A DNA stretch of 7,279 bases. It comes from Gemmatimonadota bacterium (GTDB taxonomy: Bacteria; Gemmatimonadota; Gemmatimonadetes; Gemmatimonadales; GWC2-71-9). Shown here one piece after another: positions 1-6,041 of this stretch. The position numbers and the translations under genes were made by a program. The stretch covers positions 1 to 7,279 of the forward strand of contig JANYAG010000196.1 in NCBI GenBank assembly GCA_025361465.1, in the 5' to 3' direction. Numbering within the stretch: the stretch's first letter is position 1; each line of letters opens with the position of its first letter. Under the pieces are notes generated by a model. The model was not told the origin of the DNA. It saw nothing but the letters and a program-made list of their open reading frames with translations, and made no database searches.

Positions 1-666
1 CTCCCGGAAGGAGGACGCTTCCAGCGCCGACCGCAGTCCGAGAACCGCCGGCTGCATCAGGGGCGAATGGAACGCACCACTGACCTTGAGCGGGAGAACG
101 CGCTTCGCGCCGGCCGCCTGGCAGAGTTCCCCCGCCCGGGCTACCGCGGCGGTGTCCCCGGAGATCACGATCTGGTCTGGGCCGTTGAAGTTGGCAGCGA
201 CCACCACCTCTTCCGGGGCCCGCGACGCACGCGCGCACGCCGACGCCACCGCAGCTGCCTCGAGCCCAAGCACCGCGGCCATTCCCCCTGACCGCTGCTG
301 GCCCGCTTCGAACATGAGCGCCCCGCGCCGGCGGACCAGATAGGCAGCGTCGGCAGCGTCGAGCGCACCGGCAGCCATGTAGGCACTGTATTCGCCGAGC
401 GAATGTCCCGCCGCGGCCACCACGTGCCCCAGACGAGGCCGCACCACCGCGAGCACCGCTGCCGAATGTGCCAGAATCGCCGGTTGAGTGTTGTGGGTGA
501 GCTGGAGATCGGCCTCGGGCCCGTGCCACATCACCTCGGACAGCTTGGTCTCGAGACGGGCGTCGATTCGGTCCAGCACGGCGCGCGCGGCCGGGAAGGC
601 CTCCGCAATGTCCTTCGCCATGCCGACTTTCTGCGCGCCCTGCCCCGGAAAGAGCAGGATGGTCAC
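1..666 (-). CDS. fabD: Malonyl-CoA:ACP transacylase FabD, C-terminus cut off by window edge
   Basis: FabD transfers the malonyl group from malonyl-CoA to acyl carrier protein in the cytoplasm, making the extender for type II fatty-acid synthesis. I translated 222 residues; the family usually has about 300-315, so roughly 80-90 C-terminal residues lie beyond position 1. Seen: N-terminal LLFPGQGAQ (residues 4-12), the nucleophile motif GHSLGEYSAY with Ser89, the RRRG segment with Arg114 expected to bind the malonyl carboxylate, GGMAAVLGL (128-136), and GAFHSPLM with the catalytic His200. The start is GTG at 666-664. Its GTGA overlaps the fabH TGA by 4 bp, and the next in-frame ATG would remove the conserved FPGQGAQ. 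No good Shine-Dalgarno sequence precedes it, so translation is probably coupled to fabH. It is the last gene seen of the DUF177-rpmF-plsX-fabH-fabD cluster. Family assignment is very secure. Confidence 0.97.
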   Translation of the reverse strand, partial: MTILLFPGQGAQKVGMAKDIAEAFPAARAVLDRIDARLETKLSEVMWHGPEADLQLTHNTQPAILAHSAAVLAVVRPRLGHVVAAAGHSLGEYSAYMAAGALDAADAAYLVRRRGALMFEAGQQRSGGMAAVLGLEAAAVASACARASRAPEEVVVAANFNGPDQIVISGDTAAVARAGELCQAAGAKRVLPLKVSGAFHSPLMQPAVLGLRSALEASSFRE

Positions 667-1655
667 CACTTCAGCACCACGCTTCCCCAAGCAAAGCCCG
701 CGCCGAACGAAACCAGCATGACGACCATGCCAGGCTTCAAGCGCCCCTCTCGGACCGCATCCACGAGGGCCAGTGGAATGCTCGCCGATGACGTGTTGCC
801 GTAGCGCTCGAGGTTGACGAACACCTTCTCCATCGGGAGGCCGGCGTGCTTGGCCGTGGCTTCGATGATGCGGAGGTTCGCCTGGTGCGGAATCAGGAGA
901 TCAATGTCCGACGACGTGAGCCCTGCCCGGCTGATGGCCTCGTCGGTCGACCGGCTCATGGCAAGCACCGCGGCCTTGAATACTTCCCTGCCCGCCATCT
1001 TGATGAGGTGGCGCTTGTCACGAATCAGTTCCTCGGACAGCGGATCAGCCGAACCGCCCCCGGGAATGTGGAGCAACGGCGCCAAGGTTCCATCAGCGCC
1101 GAGGTAGGTTGAGAGGATTCCGCGACCGTCCGTCCCTGCCCGCCGGAGCACGGCCGCGCCAGCCCCATCGCCAAACAGGATTGCGGTGGAGCGATCCGTC
1201 TGGTCGGTGATGCTGGAGAGCTTCTCGGCGCCGACCACGAGAATCGTGTCGCCGAGGCCCACCTCCATCATCCCCTCGGCCACCGCCATGCCGTAGACAA
1301 ATCCGGGGCAGGCTGCCACGAGGTCGAACGCCCAGCCACCGGCAACGCCCAGCGCCGCCTGCAGTCCGCACGCGGTGGACGGCAGGCGATGATCCGGCGT
1401 GACCGTGGCGAAGATGATGCCGTCGATGTCGCCCGCCGAGAGGCCGGCCTGGGCAATCGCTTGCTGCGCCGCGACCAGCGAGTAGCTGGTGAGCGTCTCG
1501 TCGTGCTCGGCAAAGTGCCGTTGCCGAATCCCGGTGCGCTCGACGATCCACTCGTTGGAGGTGTCGAGGGTCTTCTCAAGATCGGTGTTGGTCACCACAC
1601 GGCGCGGAGTGGCTGAACCGATGCCGGCGAGGTACGCGATCGGACGCTTGGTCAT
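663..1655 (-). CDS. fabH: Beta-ketoacyl-ACP synthase III FabH
   Basis: FabH condenses an acyl-CoA primer (usually acetyl-CoA) with malonyl-ACP to start fatty-acid synthesis. The 330-residue product is full length for the family. The catalytic triad is visible: Cys116 in AACPGF, His257 in IPHQAN and Asn287 in ERYGNTSS. Other family landmarks are the N-terminal GIGSATPRRVVTN, WIVERTGIRQRH (36-47), FGDGAGAAVL (161-170) and C-terminal SFGAGFAWGSVVLKW. The residue after the nucleophile is Pro where Ser or Ala is common. The start ATG (1655-1653) overlaps the plsX stop as ATGA, and the stop overlaps fabD as GTGA. The 25 nt before the start hold no convincing Shine-Dalgarno sequence, so coupling to plsX is likely. 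Primer preference (acetyl versus branched acyl) cannot be read with confidence from sequence alone. Confidence 0.98.
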   Translation of the reverse strand: MTKRPIAYLAGIGSATPRRVVTNTDLEKTLDTSNEWIVERTGIRQRHFAEHDETLTSYSLVAAQQAIAQAGLSAGDIDGIIFATVTPDHRLPSTACGLQAALGVAGGWAFDLVAACPGFVYGMAVAEGMMEVGLGDTILVVGAEKLSSITDQTDRSTAILFGDGAGAAVLRRAGTDGRGILSTYLGADGTLAPLLHIPGGGSADPLSEELIRDKRHLIKMAGREVFKAAVLAMSRSTDEAISRAGLTSSDIDLLIPHQANLRIIEATAKHAGLPMEKVFVNLERYGNTSSASIPLALVDAVREGRLKPGMVVMLVSFGAGFAWGSVVLKW

Positions 1656-2668
1656 GTGCCCGCGGGCGAATCATTCAGCGTGCCGAGTTCCGCTTCGATA
1701 TGCGCGCAGAGCCCGACCCGGACCGCATCCACGGCCTTGCCGACTGCGGCGCACATCGCGGCCGCATCCGATTGGCCATGGCAGATGATGGTGATGCCCT
1801 TCACGCCGAGCAGGGGGGCGCCAGCGTACTGCGAGGGATCAAGAAACCGGAGCACTGGGCGCAACGGTGAGGCAGCGAGGAGTCCGGGGTCGGCGCGCTG
1901 CAGTAGCTGGCCGAGGAGTCTCCCCATCGACTCGTAGAACTTGAGGACGACGTTGCCGACGTACCCGTCGCAGACGACCACATCGATGCGACCATGCACG
2001 GCGTGTGGCACGACGATGTCGCCACCCTCGATGTTGCCCACGTACGTCATGCGCGGGACGTCCTTGAGAACCAGGTGCGTCTCACGCAGCACCGCGCCAC
2101 CCTTGCCCTCTTCTTCGCCGACATTCAGCAAACCGACCTTGGGATTGGGCCGCCCCAAGACGTCCCGGGCGTAGATCGTGCCCAGGCGGGCGAAGTTCAC
2201 CAGTTCCTTGGTGGTGCAGTCGACATTGGCGCCGGAATCGAGCACCAGCACCGATGCGTCGGCCGTCGGGAAGAGCGACGCAACGCTGGCGCGCTCGACA
2301 CCTTCGTACAGCCCAAGGATGAGCGTGGCGGCGGCGAGCGTGGCACCGGTGTTGCCAGCCGAGATGAACGCATCGAGCTTCCCGGCGCCGTGCAGCCCCA
2401 TGCCAACGACCAACGAGGACTGCGGCTTCTTCCGCACGGCCGCCAGGGGCTTCTCTGCCATCCCGATGACGTCCGGCGCATCGACGATAACGAGGCGGCT
2501 GCGGTCAAGCCCAGGATGCCGCGCCAGGTGGCTCTCGATCTCGGCGGCACGACCCACCAAGGTGATCGAGAAATCCTGGGGCAGCTCCTGAAGAGCAAGC
2601 ACCGCACCGTCGACTTGCGCCGACGGGGCGTCGTCGCCCCCCATCGCGTCGAGCCCGACGCGAATCAT
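1652..2668 (-). CDS. plsX: Phosphate acyltransferase PlsX
   Basis: PlsX converts acyl-ACP plus phosphate to acyl-phosphate, the acyl donor for PlsY in phospholipid synthesis. It is a soluble, membrane-associated enzyme. The product is 338 residues, normal for the family. Motifs in order: GLDAMGGDDAP (5-15), GMAEKPLAAVRKKPQSSL (69-86), FISAGNTGATLA (101-112), VLDSGANVDC (142-151), GLLNVGEEEGKG (179-190), YVGNIEGGDI (209-218), CDGYVGNVVLK (233-243) and YAGAPLLGVKG (281-291). The ATG lies 3 nt after the rpmF stop, with a GAGG about 11 nt upstream inside the rpmF end. The stop overlaps the fabH ATG by 4 bp. The rpmF-plsX-fabH-fabD order is a classic bacterial arrangement tying phospholipid and fatty-acid initiation to a ribosomal gene. 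Nothing looks truncated or degenerate. Confidence 0.98.
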   Translation of the reverse strand: MIRVGLDAMGGDDAPSAQVDGAVLALQELPQDFSITLVGRAAEIESHLARHPGLDRSRLVIVDAPDVIGMAEKPLAAVRKKPQSSLVVGMGLHGAGKLDAFISAGNTGATLAAATLILGLYEGVERASVASLFPTADASVLVLDSGANVDCTTKELVNFARLGTIYARDVLGRPNPKVGLLNVGEEEGKGGAVLRETHLVLKDVPRMTYVGNIEGGDIVVPHAVHGRIDVVVCDGYVGNVVLKFYESMGRLLGQLLQRADPGLLAASPLRPVLRFLDPSQYAGAPLLGVKGITIICHGQSDAAAMCAAVGKAVDAVRVGLCAHIEAELGTLNDSPAGT

Positions 2669-2671
2669 GGC

Positions 2672-2854
2672 CTACTTGTCCTCGACCTCGAGTCGCTTCT
2701 TGCCGCCATAGTAGCCGCAGGACGGGCAAACCCGGTGCGACAACCGTGGCGAGCTGCACCGCGGGCAGGCCTGGGCCGGAATGCCCTTGGCATTGTGGTG
2801 GCCGCGGCGCAGGCGCTTGCGCGACTTGGAGGTCTTTCTCTTTGGGACAGCCAT
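2672..2854 (-). CDS. rpmF: 50S ribosomal protein L32 (bL32), zinc-ribbon form
   Basis: bL32 is a small protein of the large ribosomal subunit. The 60-residue product begins MAVPKRKTSKSRKRLRRGHH, the near-universal L32 N-terminus rich in Lys and Arg. It carries a zinc ribbon of the four-cysteine type, CPRC at 30-33 and CPSC at 43-46, separated by nine residues, then GYYGGKKRLEVEDK. Retained cysteines mark the zinc-binding (C+) paralogue class, as opposed to cysteine-free forms used by some bacteria under zinc limitation. An upstream in-frame ATG at 2884 would add ten residues unlike L32 and overlap the DUF177 end. The ATG at 2854 has a GAGG five nt upstream and matches the family start. The gene sits 7 nt after DUF177 and 3 nt before plsX, so it is almost certainly cotranscribed with both. 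Confidence 0.98.
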   Translation of the reverse strand: MAVPKRKTSKSRKRLRRGHHNAKGIPAQACPRCSSPRLSHRVCPSCGYYGGKKRLEVEDK

Positions 2855-2859
2855 CGGTG

Positions 2860-2863
2860 CCTC
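2860..2863 (-). promoter_or_regulatory. Ribosome binding site of rpmF overlapping the DUF177 stop
   Basis: GAGG lies 5 nt before the ATG at 2854 and shares its first two bases with the DUF177 TGA. It decides the rpmF start over the ATG at 2884, and it suggests that ribosomes finishing DUF177 can reload on rpmF. Confidence 0.7.
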
Positions 2864-3332
2864 AGTCGGTCGTGCCGGGTCCATGCGCGAGGCATGGTCC
2901 GGCGTTCAAGTCCGCGCCACAGATGGCGCACAGCCCCTGACAATCAGGTCGGCACAGCGGAAATGCCGACAAGCGCAGGGCCAACTCCTCACGCACCGCC
3001 ATGGTCACATCGACGCCGGTGGCATCGGGTGACAAGGCGTACACACTCGGGTCCTCGACCAGGTCGGGATCCGCGGAAAACAGCACATCCATCCCTTCAT
3101 CAAGCTGCTGTGTCACCGGCTTGAGGCACCGGCGGCACTCCCCCGCGACAGCGGCGCGAAGGTATCCCCGCCAGAGGTAATCCCCACCGCCGGTCGCCTG
3201 CAATTCCCCCGATACGCGAACCGGTTCGACCAGCACGAGCCCGAGCCCCTCAAGCGCCGGATCGCCGGGCTCAAGCTGCCCAACCGTTTCGGCCGAGCCC
3301 TGCTGAAGCTGGCGAATGTCGACCCGAAGCAT
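2862..3332 (-). CDS. DUF177 / YceD family protein
   Basis: This 156-residue protein belongs to DUF177 (COG1399, E. coli YceD), the family encoded next to rpmF in many bacteria. Homologues in plants and E. coli have been linked to 23S rRNA accumulation; the molecular activity is not established. Seen: a first cysteine pair CRRC (Cys66, Cys69) followed by LKPV, and a C-terminal cluster CRPDCQGLCAICGADLN with Cys127, 131, 135 and 138 plus Cys147. The pattern suggests metal binding. I placed the start at the ATG 3332-3330 because MLRVDIRQL matches typical DUF177 N-termini. A TTG at 3389 would run 23 bp into ndk. The only purine-rich site, AAAGG, lies just 2 nt before the ATG, too close to work as a normal ribosome binding site. 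The TGA overlaps the rpmF Shine-Dalgarno sequence. Confidence 0.9.
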   Translation of the reverse strand: MLRVDIRQLQQGSAETVGQLEPGDPALEGLGLVLVEPVRVSGELQATGGGDYLWRGYLRAAVAGECRRCLKPVTQQLDEGMDVLFSADPDLVEDPSVYALSPDATGVDVTMAVREELALRLSAFPLCRPDCQGLCAICGADLNAGPCLAHGPGTTD

Positions 3333-3370
3333 AGCCTTTAAACTTAGCGGCCGGGACCCCTGCTGGTCAA
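3331..3370 (-). promoter_or_regulatory. Candidate promoter for DUF177-rpmF-plsX-fabHD
   Basis: On the minus strand TTGACC (3370-3365) overlaps the ndk stop codon. An 18-nt spacer follows, then TAAGTT (3346-3341), which fits a TAnnnT -10 box. The DUF177 ATG begins only 8 nt after the -10 box, so a transcript from here would have little or no leader. The 16 nt from the -10 box onward recur upstream of sucC with 13 identical positions. This is pattern inference; readthrough from ndk is also likely. Confidence 0.4.
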
Positions 3371-3810
3371 CCGGCGGCGCCCCAGCCAAGTAGGGCTAAC
3401 TCACGCTCGGGGAAGAAGAAAGCCGCTTCCCGGGCAGCGGTTTCGTCACTGTCGGATCCGTGCACCGCATTGCGGCCCTTCGATTCGGCAAAGAGCTTCC
3501 GAATGGTGCCCGCGGCCGCCTCGGCTGGATCGGTCGCCCCGATGGTCGCGCGCCAGGCGGCCACCGCGTCGGGCTTCTCCAGGACCATCGCAACCGCCCT
3601 GCCGGAACACATGAATTCGACCAACTCCTTGAAGAATGGCCGCCCCTGATGGACCGCGTAGAACGCCTCCGCCTCGACCCGGCTGAGCCGGACCATCCGC
3701 AGCGCCCGGATTTCAAATCCGGCCTGCTGCACATGGGCGAGGATTGCCCCGACCCTTCGTGCGGCCACGGCATCCGGCTTGATCATCGCAAAGCTGATAT
3801 TCCCGGCCAT
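3367..3810 (-). CDS. ndk: Nucleoside diphosphate kinase
   Basis: Ndk moves the gamma-phosphate from ATP to other nucleoside diphosphates through a phosphohistidine, balancing the (d)NTP pools in the cytoplasm. The product is 147 residues, within the usual 135-155 range. Seen: FAMIKPDAVAARRVG (7-21), FYAVHQGRPFFKELVEFMCSG (50-70), GATDPAEAAAGTIRKLFAES (91-110), and the active-site signature with His117 in GRNAVHGSDS (112-121), then AAREAAFFFPE. The start ATG at 3810-3808 is preceded by GGAGGAG with an 8-nt spacer. An in-frame TTG at 3840 lies upstream of that site and is rejected. It follows sucCD after a 103-bp AT-rich gap, so it may have its own promoter as well as readthrough. The short Ala/Gly-rich tail (LGWGAAG) extends slightly past the usual end. 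Confidence 0.98.
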   Translation of the reverse strand: MAGNISFAMIKPDAVAARRVGAILAHVQQAGFEIRALRMVRLSRVEAEAFYAVHQGRPFFKELVEFMCSGRAVAMVLEKPDAVAAWRATIGATDPAEAAAGTIRKLFAESKGRNAVHGSDSDETAAREAAFFFPERELALLGWGAAG

Positions 3811-3818
3811 CAATTGTA

Positions 3819-3825
3819 CTCCTCC
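3819..3825 (-). promoter_or_regulatory. Strong ribosome binding site of ndk
   Basis: GGAGGAG on the minus strand sits 8 nt before the ATG at 3810. It is the best Shine-Dalgarno match in the window and settles the ndk start over the in-frame TTG at 3840. Confidence 0.85.
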
Positions 3826-3892
3826 GCACCGCGGTTCCAAGACCAGAGAGCAACTGTTGAAAAGGTCCGTTATCTATTGTGTTGCCACATGT

Positions 3893-3922
3893 TATATATC
3901 GCGATATCGCGCTTTACTTCAA
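3893..3922 (-). promoter_or_regulatory. Candidate promoter for ndk
   Basis: On the minus strand TTGAAG (3922-3917, within the last sucD codons) is followed after 18 nt by TATATA (3898-3893) in the most AT-rich stretch of the window. This would give a leader of about 80 nt ending in the strong ndk ribosome binding site. The spacer contains the palindromes described separately, so an operator function is possible. This is inference from sequence pattern only. Confidence 0.33.
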
Positions 3923-3927
3923 GCGCG
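3896..3927. repeat. Nested palindromes and hairpin at the sucD stop codon
   Basis: Two overlapping perfect 12-bp palindromes, ATATCGCGATAT (3896-3907) and CGCGATATCGCG (3900-3911), abut a 7-bp stem (CGCGCTT/AAGCGCG, 3908-3914 with 3921-3927) whose 6-nt loop contains part of the sucD TAA. No T-run follows on either strand, so it is not a typical Rho-independent terminator. It could be a protein-binding operator or an mRNA 3'-end stabilising fold; function is unproven. Confidence 0.5.
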
Positions 3928-4786
3928 CCTTGAGCAATTCCACCACGTCAACTGGCCGGCGCATGATGCCGATCCCGGCCGACTCGAACGCCGCGAATTT
4001 CTCATCGGCGGTTCCCGAGGATCCGCTGATGATTGCCCCGGCGTGTCCCATTCGCCGACCCTTCGGTGCCGTTTGCCCCGCCACGAATCCGACAACCGGC
4101 TTGCGGAGGTAGCTGAGGACGAACTCGGCCGCCTCCTGCTCGGCCGTCCCGCCGATCTCACCGATCATGACGATGGCCTCGGTCTTCGGGTCATCCTGGA
4201 AGGCCCGGAGTACGTCAATGAAGTTCGTGCCGACGATCGGGTCGCCGCCGATCCCCACACAGGTGCTCTGGCCGAAGCCGCTGGCCGTCAGGTGGTGCAC
4301 GACCTCATAGGTGAGGGTCCCAGATCGGGACACCAGGCCCACACGGCCCGGCTTGCAGATCGATGCCGGGATGATGCCGACCTTCGCCTCGCCAGGCGTA
4401 ATCAACCCGGGACAGTTGGGACCGATCAGCCGGGTACCGCGTTCGGCCAGGTACGGCATCACGGTGGTCATGTCCAGGACTGGCACGCCCTCGGTCACAC
4501 AGACCACGAGGGGAATACCGCCATCGGATGCTTCCTGCATCGCCCCGGCGGCGGCCGCGGGTGGGACGTAGATCACCGAGCAATTGGCGCCCGTTGCCTG
4601 CACGGCCTCGGCGACCGTATTGAACACCGGGACCTTGCCGTCGAACAGCTGACCGCCCTTCCCCGGCGTTACCCCGGCGACCACGTTGGTGCCGGCCTCC
4701 ATCGTCTGCCGAGTATGAAACGAACCGTCCCTGCCCGTGATGCCCTGCACCACCAGGCGTGTGTCCTTCCCAATCCAGATGCTCAT
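3914..4786 (-). CDS. sucD: Succinyl-CoA synthetase (ADP-forming) subunit alpha
   Basis: SucD is the CoA-binding, phosphohistidine-carrying subunit of succinyl-CoA synthetase, the TCA-cycle enzyme that couples succinyl-CoA cleavage to substrate-level ATP or GTP formation. The 290-residue product is full length. Seen: N-terminal VQGITGRDGSFHTRQTM (13-29), the CoA-binding Rossmann region AGTNVVAGVTPGKGG (31-45), IGPNCPGLITP (121-131), GIGGDPIVGTNFIDVL (178-193), GEIGGTAEQEAA (209-220), and the phosphorylated His248 in RRMGHAGAIISGSSGTA. The ATG overlaps the sucC TGA by 4 bp (ATGA). A GGAGG lies 4 nt upstream, inside the last sucC codons. The stop codon TAA falls in the loop of a small hairpin. 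Nucleotide specificity is set mostly by SucC, so ADP-forming is the default name and not proven. Confidence 0.98.
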   Translation of the reverse strand: MSIWIGKDTRLVVQGITGRDGSFHTRQTMEAGTNVVAGVTPGKGGQLFDGKVPVFNTVAEAVQATGANCSVIYVPPAAAAGAMQEASDGGIPLVVCVTEGVPVLDMTTVMPYLAERGTRLIGPNCPGLITPGEAKVGIIPASICKPGRVGLVSRSGTLTYEVVHHLTASGFGQSTCVGIGGDPIVGTNFIDVLRAFQDDPKTEAIVMIGEIGGTAEQEAAEFVLSYLRKPVVGFVAGQTAPKGRRMGHAGAIISGSSGTADEKFAAFESAGIGIMRRPVDVVELLKARLK

Positions 4787-5922
4787 GCAGCCTCCCCGGC
4801 AAGCTTGACCGCCTTGGAGACGGCAGCATCCATGTCATTCATCGCGGTCATGCCCACGCTCTCGAGGATCCGAAACGCTTCCTGTTCGTTGGTTCCCGTC
4901 AGCCGGATCACGATCGGCACGTCAACCTTGAATTGCTTGGTCGCGGCCACGATGCCGTTCGCGACGTCATCCGTGCGCGTGATCCCGCCGAAAATATTGA
5001 AGAGAATGACCTTCACGTTCGGGTCCGCCGTGATGATCTTGAGCGCGCTGACCACCTTCTCCGGGTTCGACGAGCCGCCAATATCGAGGAAGTTGGCCGG
5101 TTCGCCGCCGTAGTACTTGACCAGGTCCATGGTGGCCATCGCCAGACCCGCGCCGTTGACGACGCAGCCGACATTGCCGTCAAGCTTGATGAAGGTGAGG
5201 TTCGCGCGGCGCGCGGTCACCTCGCTCTGTTCCTCGGAGGATTCGTCTCGCAGGACGGCCAGGTCGGGTCGACGGTCGAGCTCGTTGTCGTCGATCGTCA
5301 TCTTCGCGTCGAGGGCCAGCACCTTGCCCTCCGGCGTCGTCACCAGCGGGTTGATCTCGGCAAGCGTGCAGCCGTTCGCCATGAAGACCCCGTAGAGCTG
5401 CCGCAGGATCTGCATCGCCGCCTTGGCCTGCGACCAATCCTTGTACAATGCCAGGGCAAGCTGAAGTGCCTGGTGAGGCAACAGCCCGTACCGCGGGTCG
5501 ATCGGCAAGCGGGTGATCTTCTCCGGCGTCTTCGCGGCGACTTCCTCGATGTCGATGCCGCCGGCATCCGACACCATGAACACCGGCTTCTGCGTCTTCC
5601 GGTCGAGAATCAGCCCGACATAGCTCTCGGTGGCGATGTCGGCAGCCGGGACCACCAACACCTTGTTGACCACCAGTCCCTTGATCGTCATGCCGAGAAT
5701 CTGCGAGGCACACTCCCGAGCTTCTGCCGGGCCGCGCGCGAGCTTGACCCCACCCGCCTTGCCGCGCCCTCCGGCATGGACCTGAGCCTTGACGACGACC
5801 GTGCCACCGACTCGGCGCGCTATCGCCTCCGCCTCGCTGGGCGTCGCGGCAACATCGCCGTCGGGCACCGGAACACCAGCGGCCTTGAGCAGCGCCCGGG
5901 CCTGATATTCGTGCAGGTTCAC
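4783..5922 (-). CDS. sucC: Succinyl-CoA synthetase (ADP-forming) subunit beta
   Basis: SucC is the nucleotide- and succinate-binding partner of SucD. With my start the product is 379 residues, near the usual 380-390. The N-terminal ATP-grasp domain shows MNLHEYQARALLKAAGVPVP (1-20), VVKAQVHAGGRGKAGGVK (43-60) and AEINPLVTTPEGKVLALDAKM (188-208). The C-terminal CoA-ligase domain shows GLAMATMDLVKYYGG (259-273), ANFLDIGGSSNPEKV (276-290) and FNIFGGITRTDDVANGI (308-324), where many homologues have RCD at the position of RTD. The start is the second of two tandem GTG codons (5922-5920), chosen because it gives MNLHEYQ and has GAGG 5 nt upstream. The open frame continues upstream to 6045 without family resemblance. 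It is the first gene after a 119-bp gap, so it probably starts the transcript, and it overlaps sucD by 4 bp. Confidence 0.97.
   Translation of the reverse strand: MNLHEYQARALLKAAGVPVPDGDVAATPSEAEAIARRVGGTVVVKAQVHAGGRGKAGGVKLARGPAEARECASQILGMTIKGLVVNKVLVVPAADIATESYVGLILDRKTQKPVFMVSDAGGIDIEEVAAKTPEKITRLPIDPRYGLLPHQALQLALALYKDWSQAKAAMQILRQLYGVFMANGCTLAEINPLVTTPEGKVLALDAKMTIDDNELDRRPDLAVLRDESSEEQSEVTARRANLTFIKLDGNVGCVVNGAGLAMATMDLVKYYGGEPANFLDIGGSSNPEKVVSALKIITADPNVKVILFNIFGGITRTDDVANGIVAATKQFKVDVPIVIRLTGTNEQEAFRILESVGMTAMNDMDAAVSKAVKLAGEAA
4791..4795 (-). promoter_or_regulatory. Ribosome binding site of sucD inside sucC
   Basis: GGAGG lies 4 nt before the sucD ATG, within the codons for the last residues of SucC (Gly-Glu-Ala-Ala). 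With the ATGA overlap it should keep the two subunits near equal stoichiometry. Confidence 0.7.
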
Positions 5923-5927
5923 CACTA

Positions 5928-5931
5928 CCTC
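5928..5931 (-). promoter_or_regulatory. Ribosome binding site of sucC
   Basis: GAGG is 5 nt upstream of the GTG at 5922 and only 2 nt upstream of the preceding tandem GTG, which supports the second GTG as the true start. Confidence 0.65.
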
Positions 5932-5992
5932 GTTGCTGAATTCCCGGACAGAAGTGCAACTGATCCCGCGACGCCGTCCCACGTTGCGGCAA

Positions 5993-6031
5993 ATAGCCTT
6001 TGAAGATAGTCCGCTGCTGACGGGCATTCCA
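5993..6031 (-). promoter_or_regulatory. Candidate promoter for sucCD
   Basis: In the 119-bp gap before sucC the minus strand has TGGAAT (6031-6026, 3 of 6 to consensus), a 17-nt spacer and TATCTT (6008-6003, 4 of 6). It is followed by CAAAGGCTAT, the sequence also found at the DUF177 start. The predicted leader is about 75 nt. The -35 is weak, and support comes mainly from the shared TAnnTT-N-AAAGGCTAT element. Confidence 0.33.
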
Positions 6032-6041
6032 CCCGCTCGGT

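Noticed and set aside
1994..3124. Plus-strand open frame of 376 codons opposite plsX, rpmF and DUF177
   Set aside because: It crosses three secure minus-strand genes and their junctions and shows no domain, so it is a by-product of GC-biased codon use.
3333..3389. N-terminal extension of DUF177 to the TTG at 3389
   Set aside because: It overlaps the ndk end by 23 bp, has no ribosome binding site and adds residues not typical of DUF177; MLRVDI at 3332 fits the family.
3908..3927. Rho-independent terminator after sucD
   Set aside because: The 7-bp stem is real, but no run of T follows on either strand and the stop codon lies in its loop.
3779..5113. Plus-strand open frame of 444 codons opposite sucD and sucC
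   Set aside because: It is antisense to two genes with complete family motifs. Its translation is rich in Arg, His and Asp with no recognisable domain, as expected for the complement of GC-rich coding DNA.
5180..5992. Minus-strand 270-codon frame inside sucC, starting near AAAGGCTATTTG
   Set aside because: The upstream AAAGG made a start conceivable, but the product is Arg/Gly-rich, out of frame with sucC and without family features.
4759..6003. Plus-strand open frame of 414 codons opposite sucC
   Set aside because: It is a shadow of sucC on the other strand, with His/Arg/Asp-rich composition, no motif and no ribosome binding site I could support.
6018..6041. Terminator hairpin after the UPF0182 gene
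   Set aside because: Only a 4-bp stem (CGGG/CCCG) with a 7-nt loop could be drawn, with no T-run.
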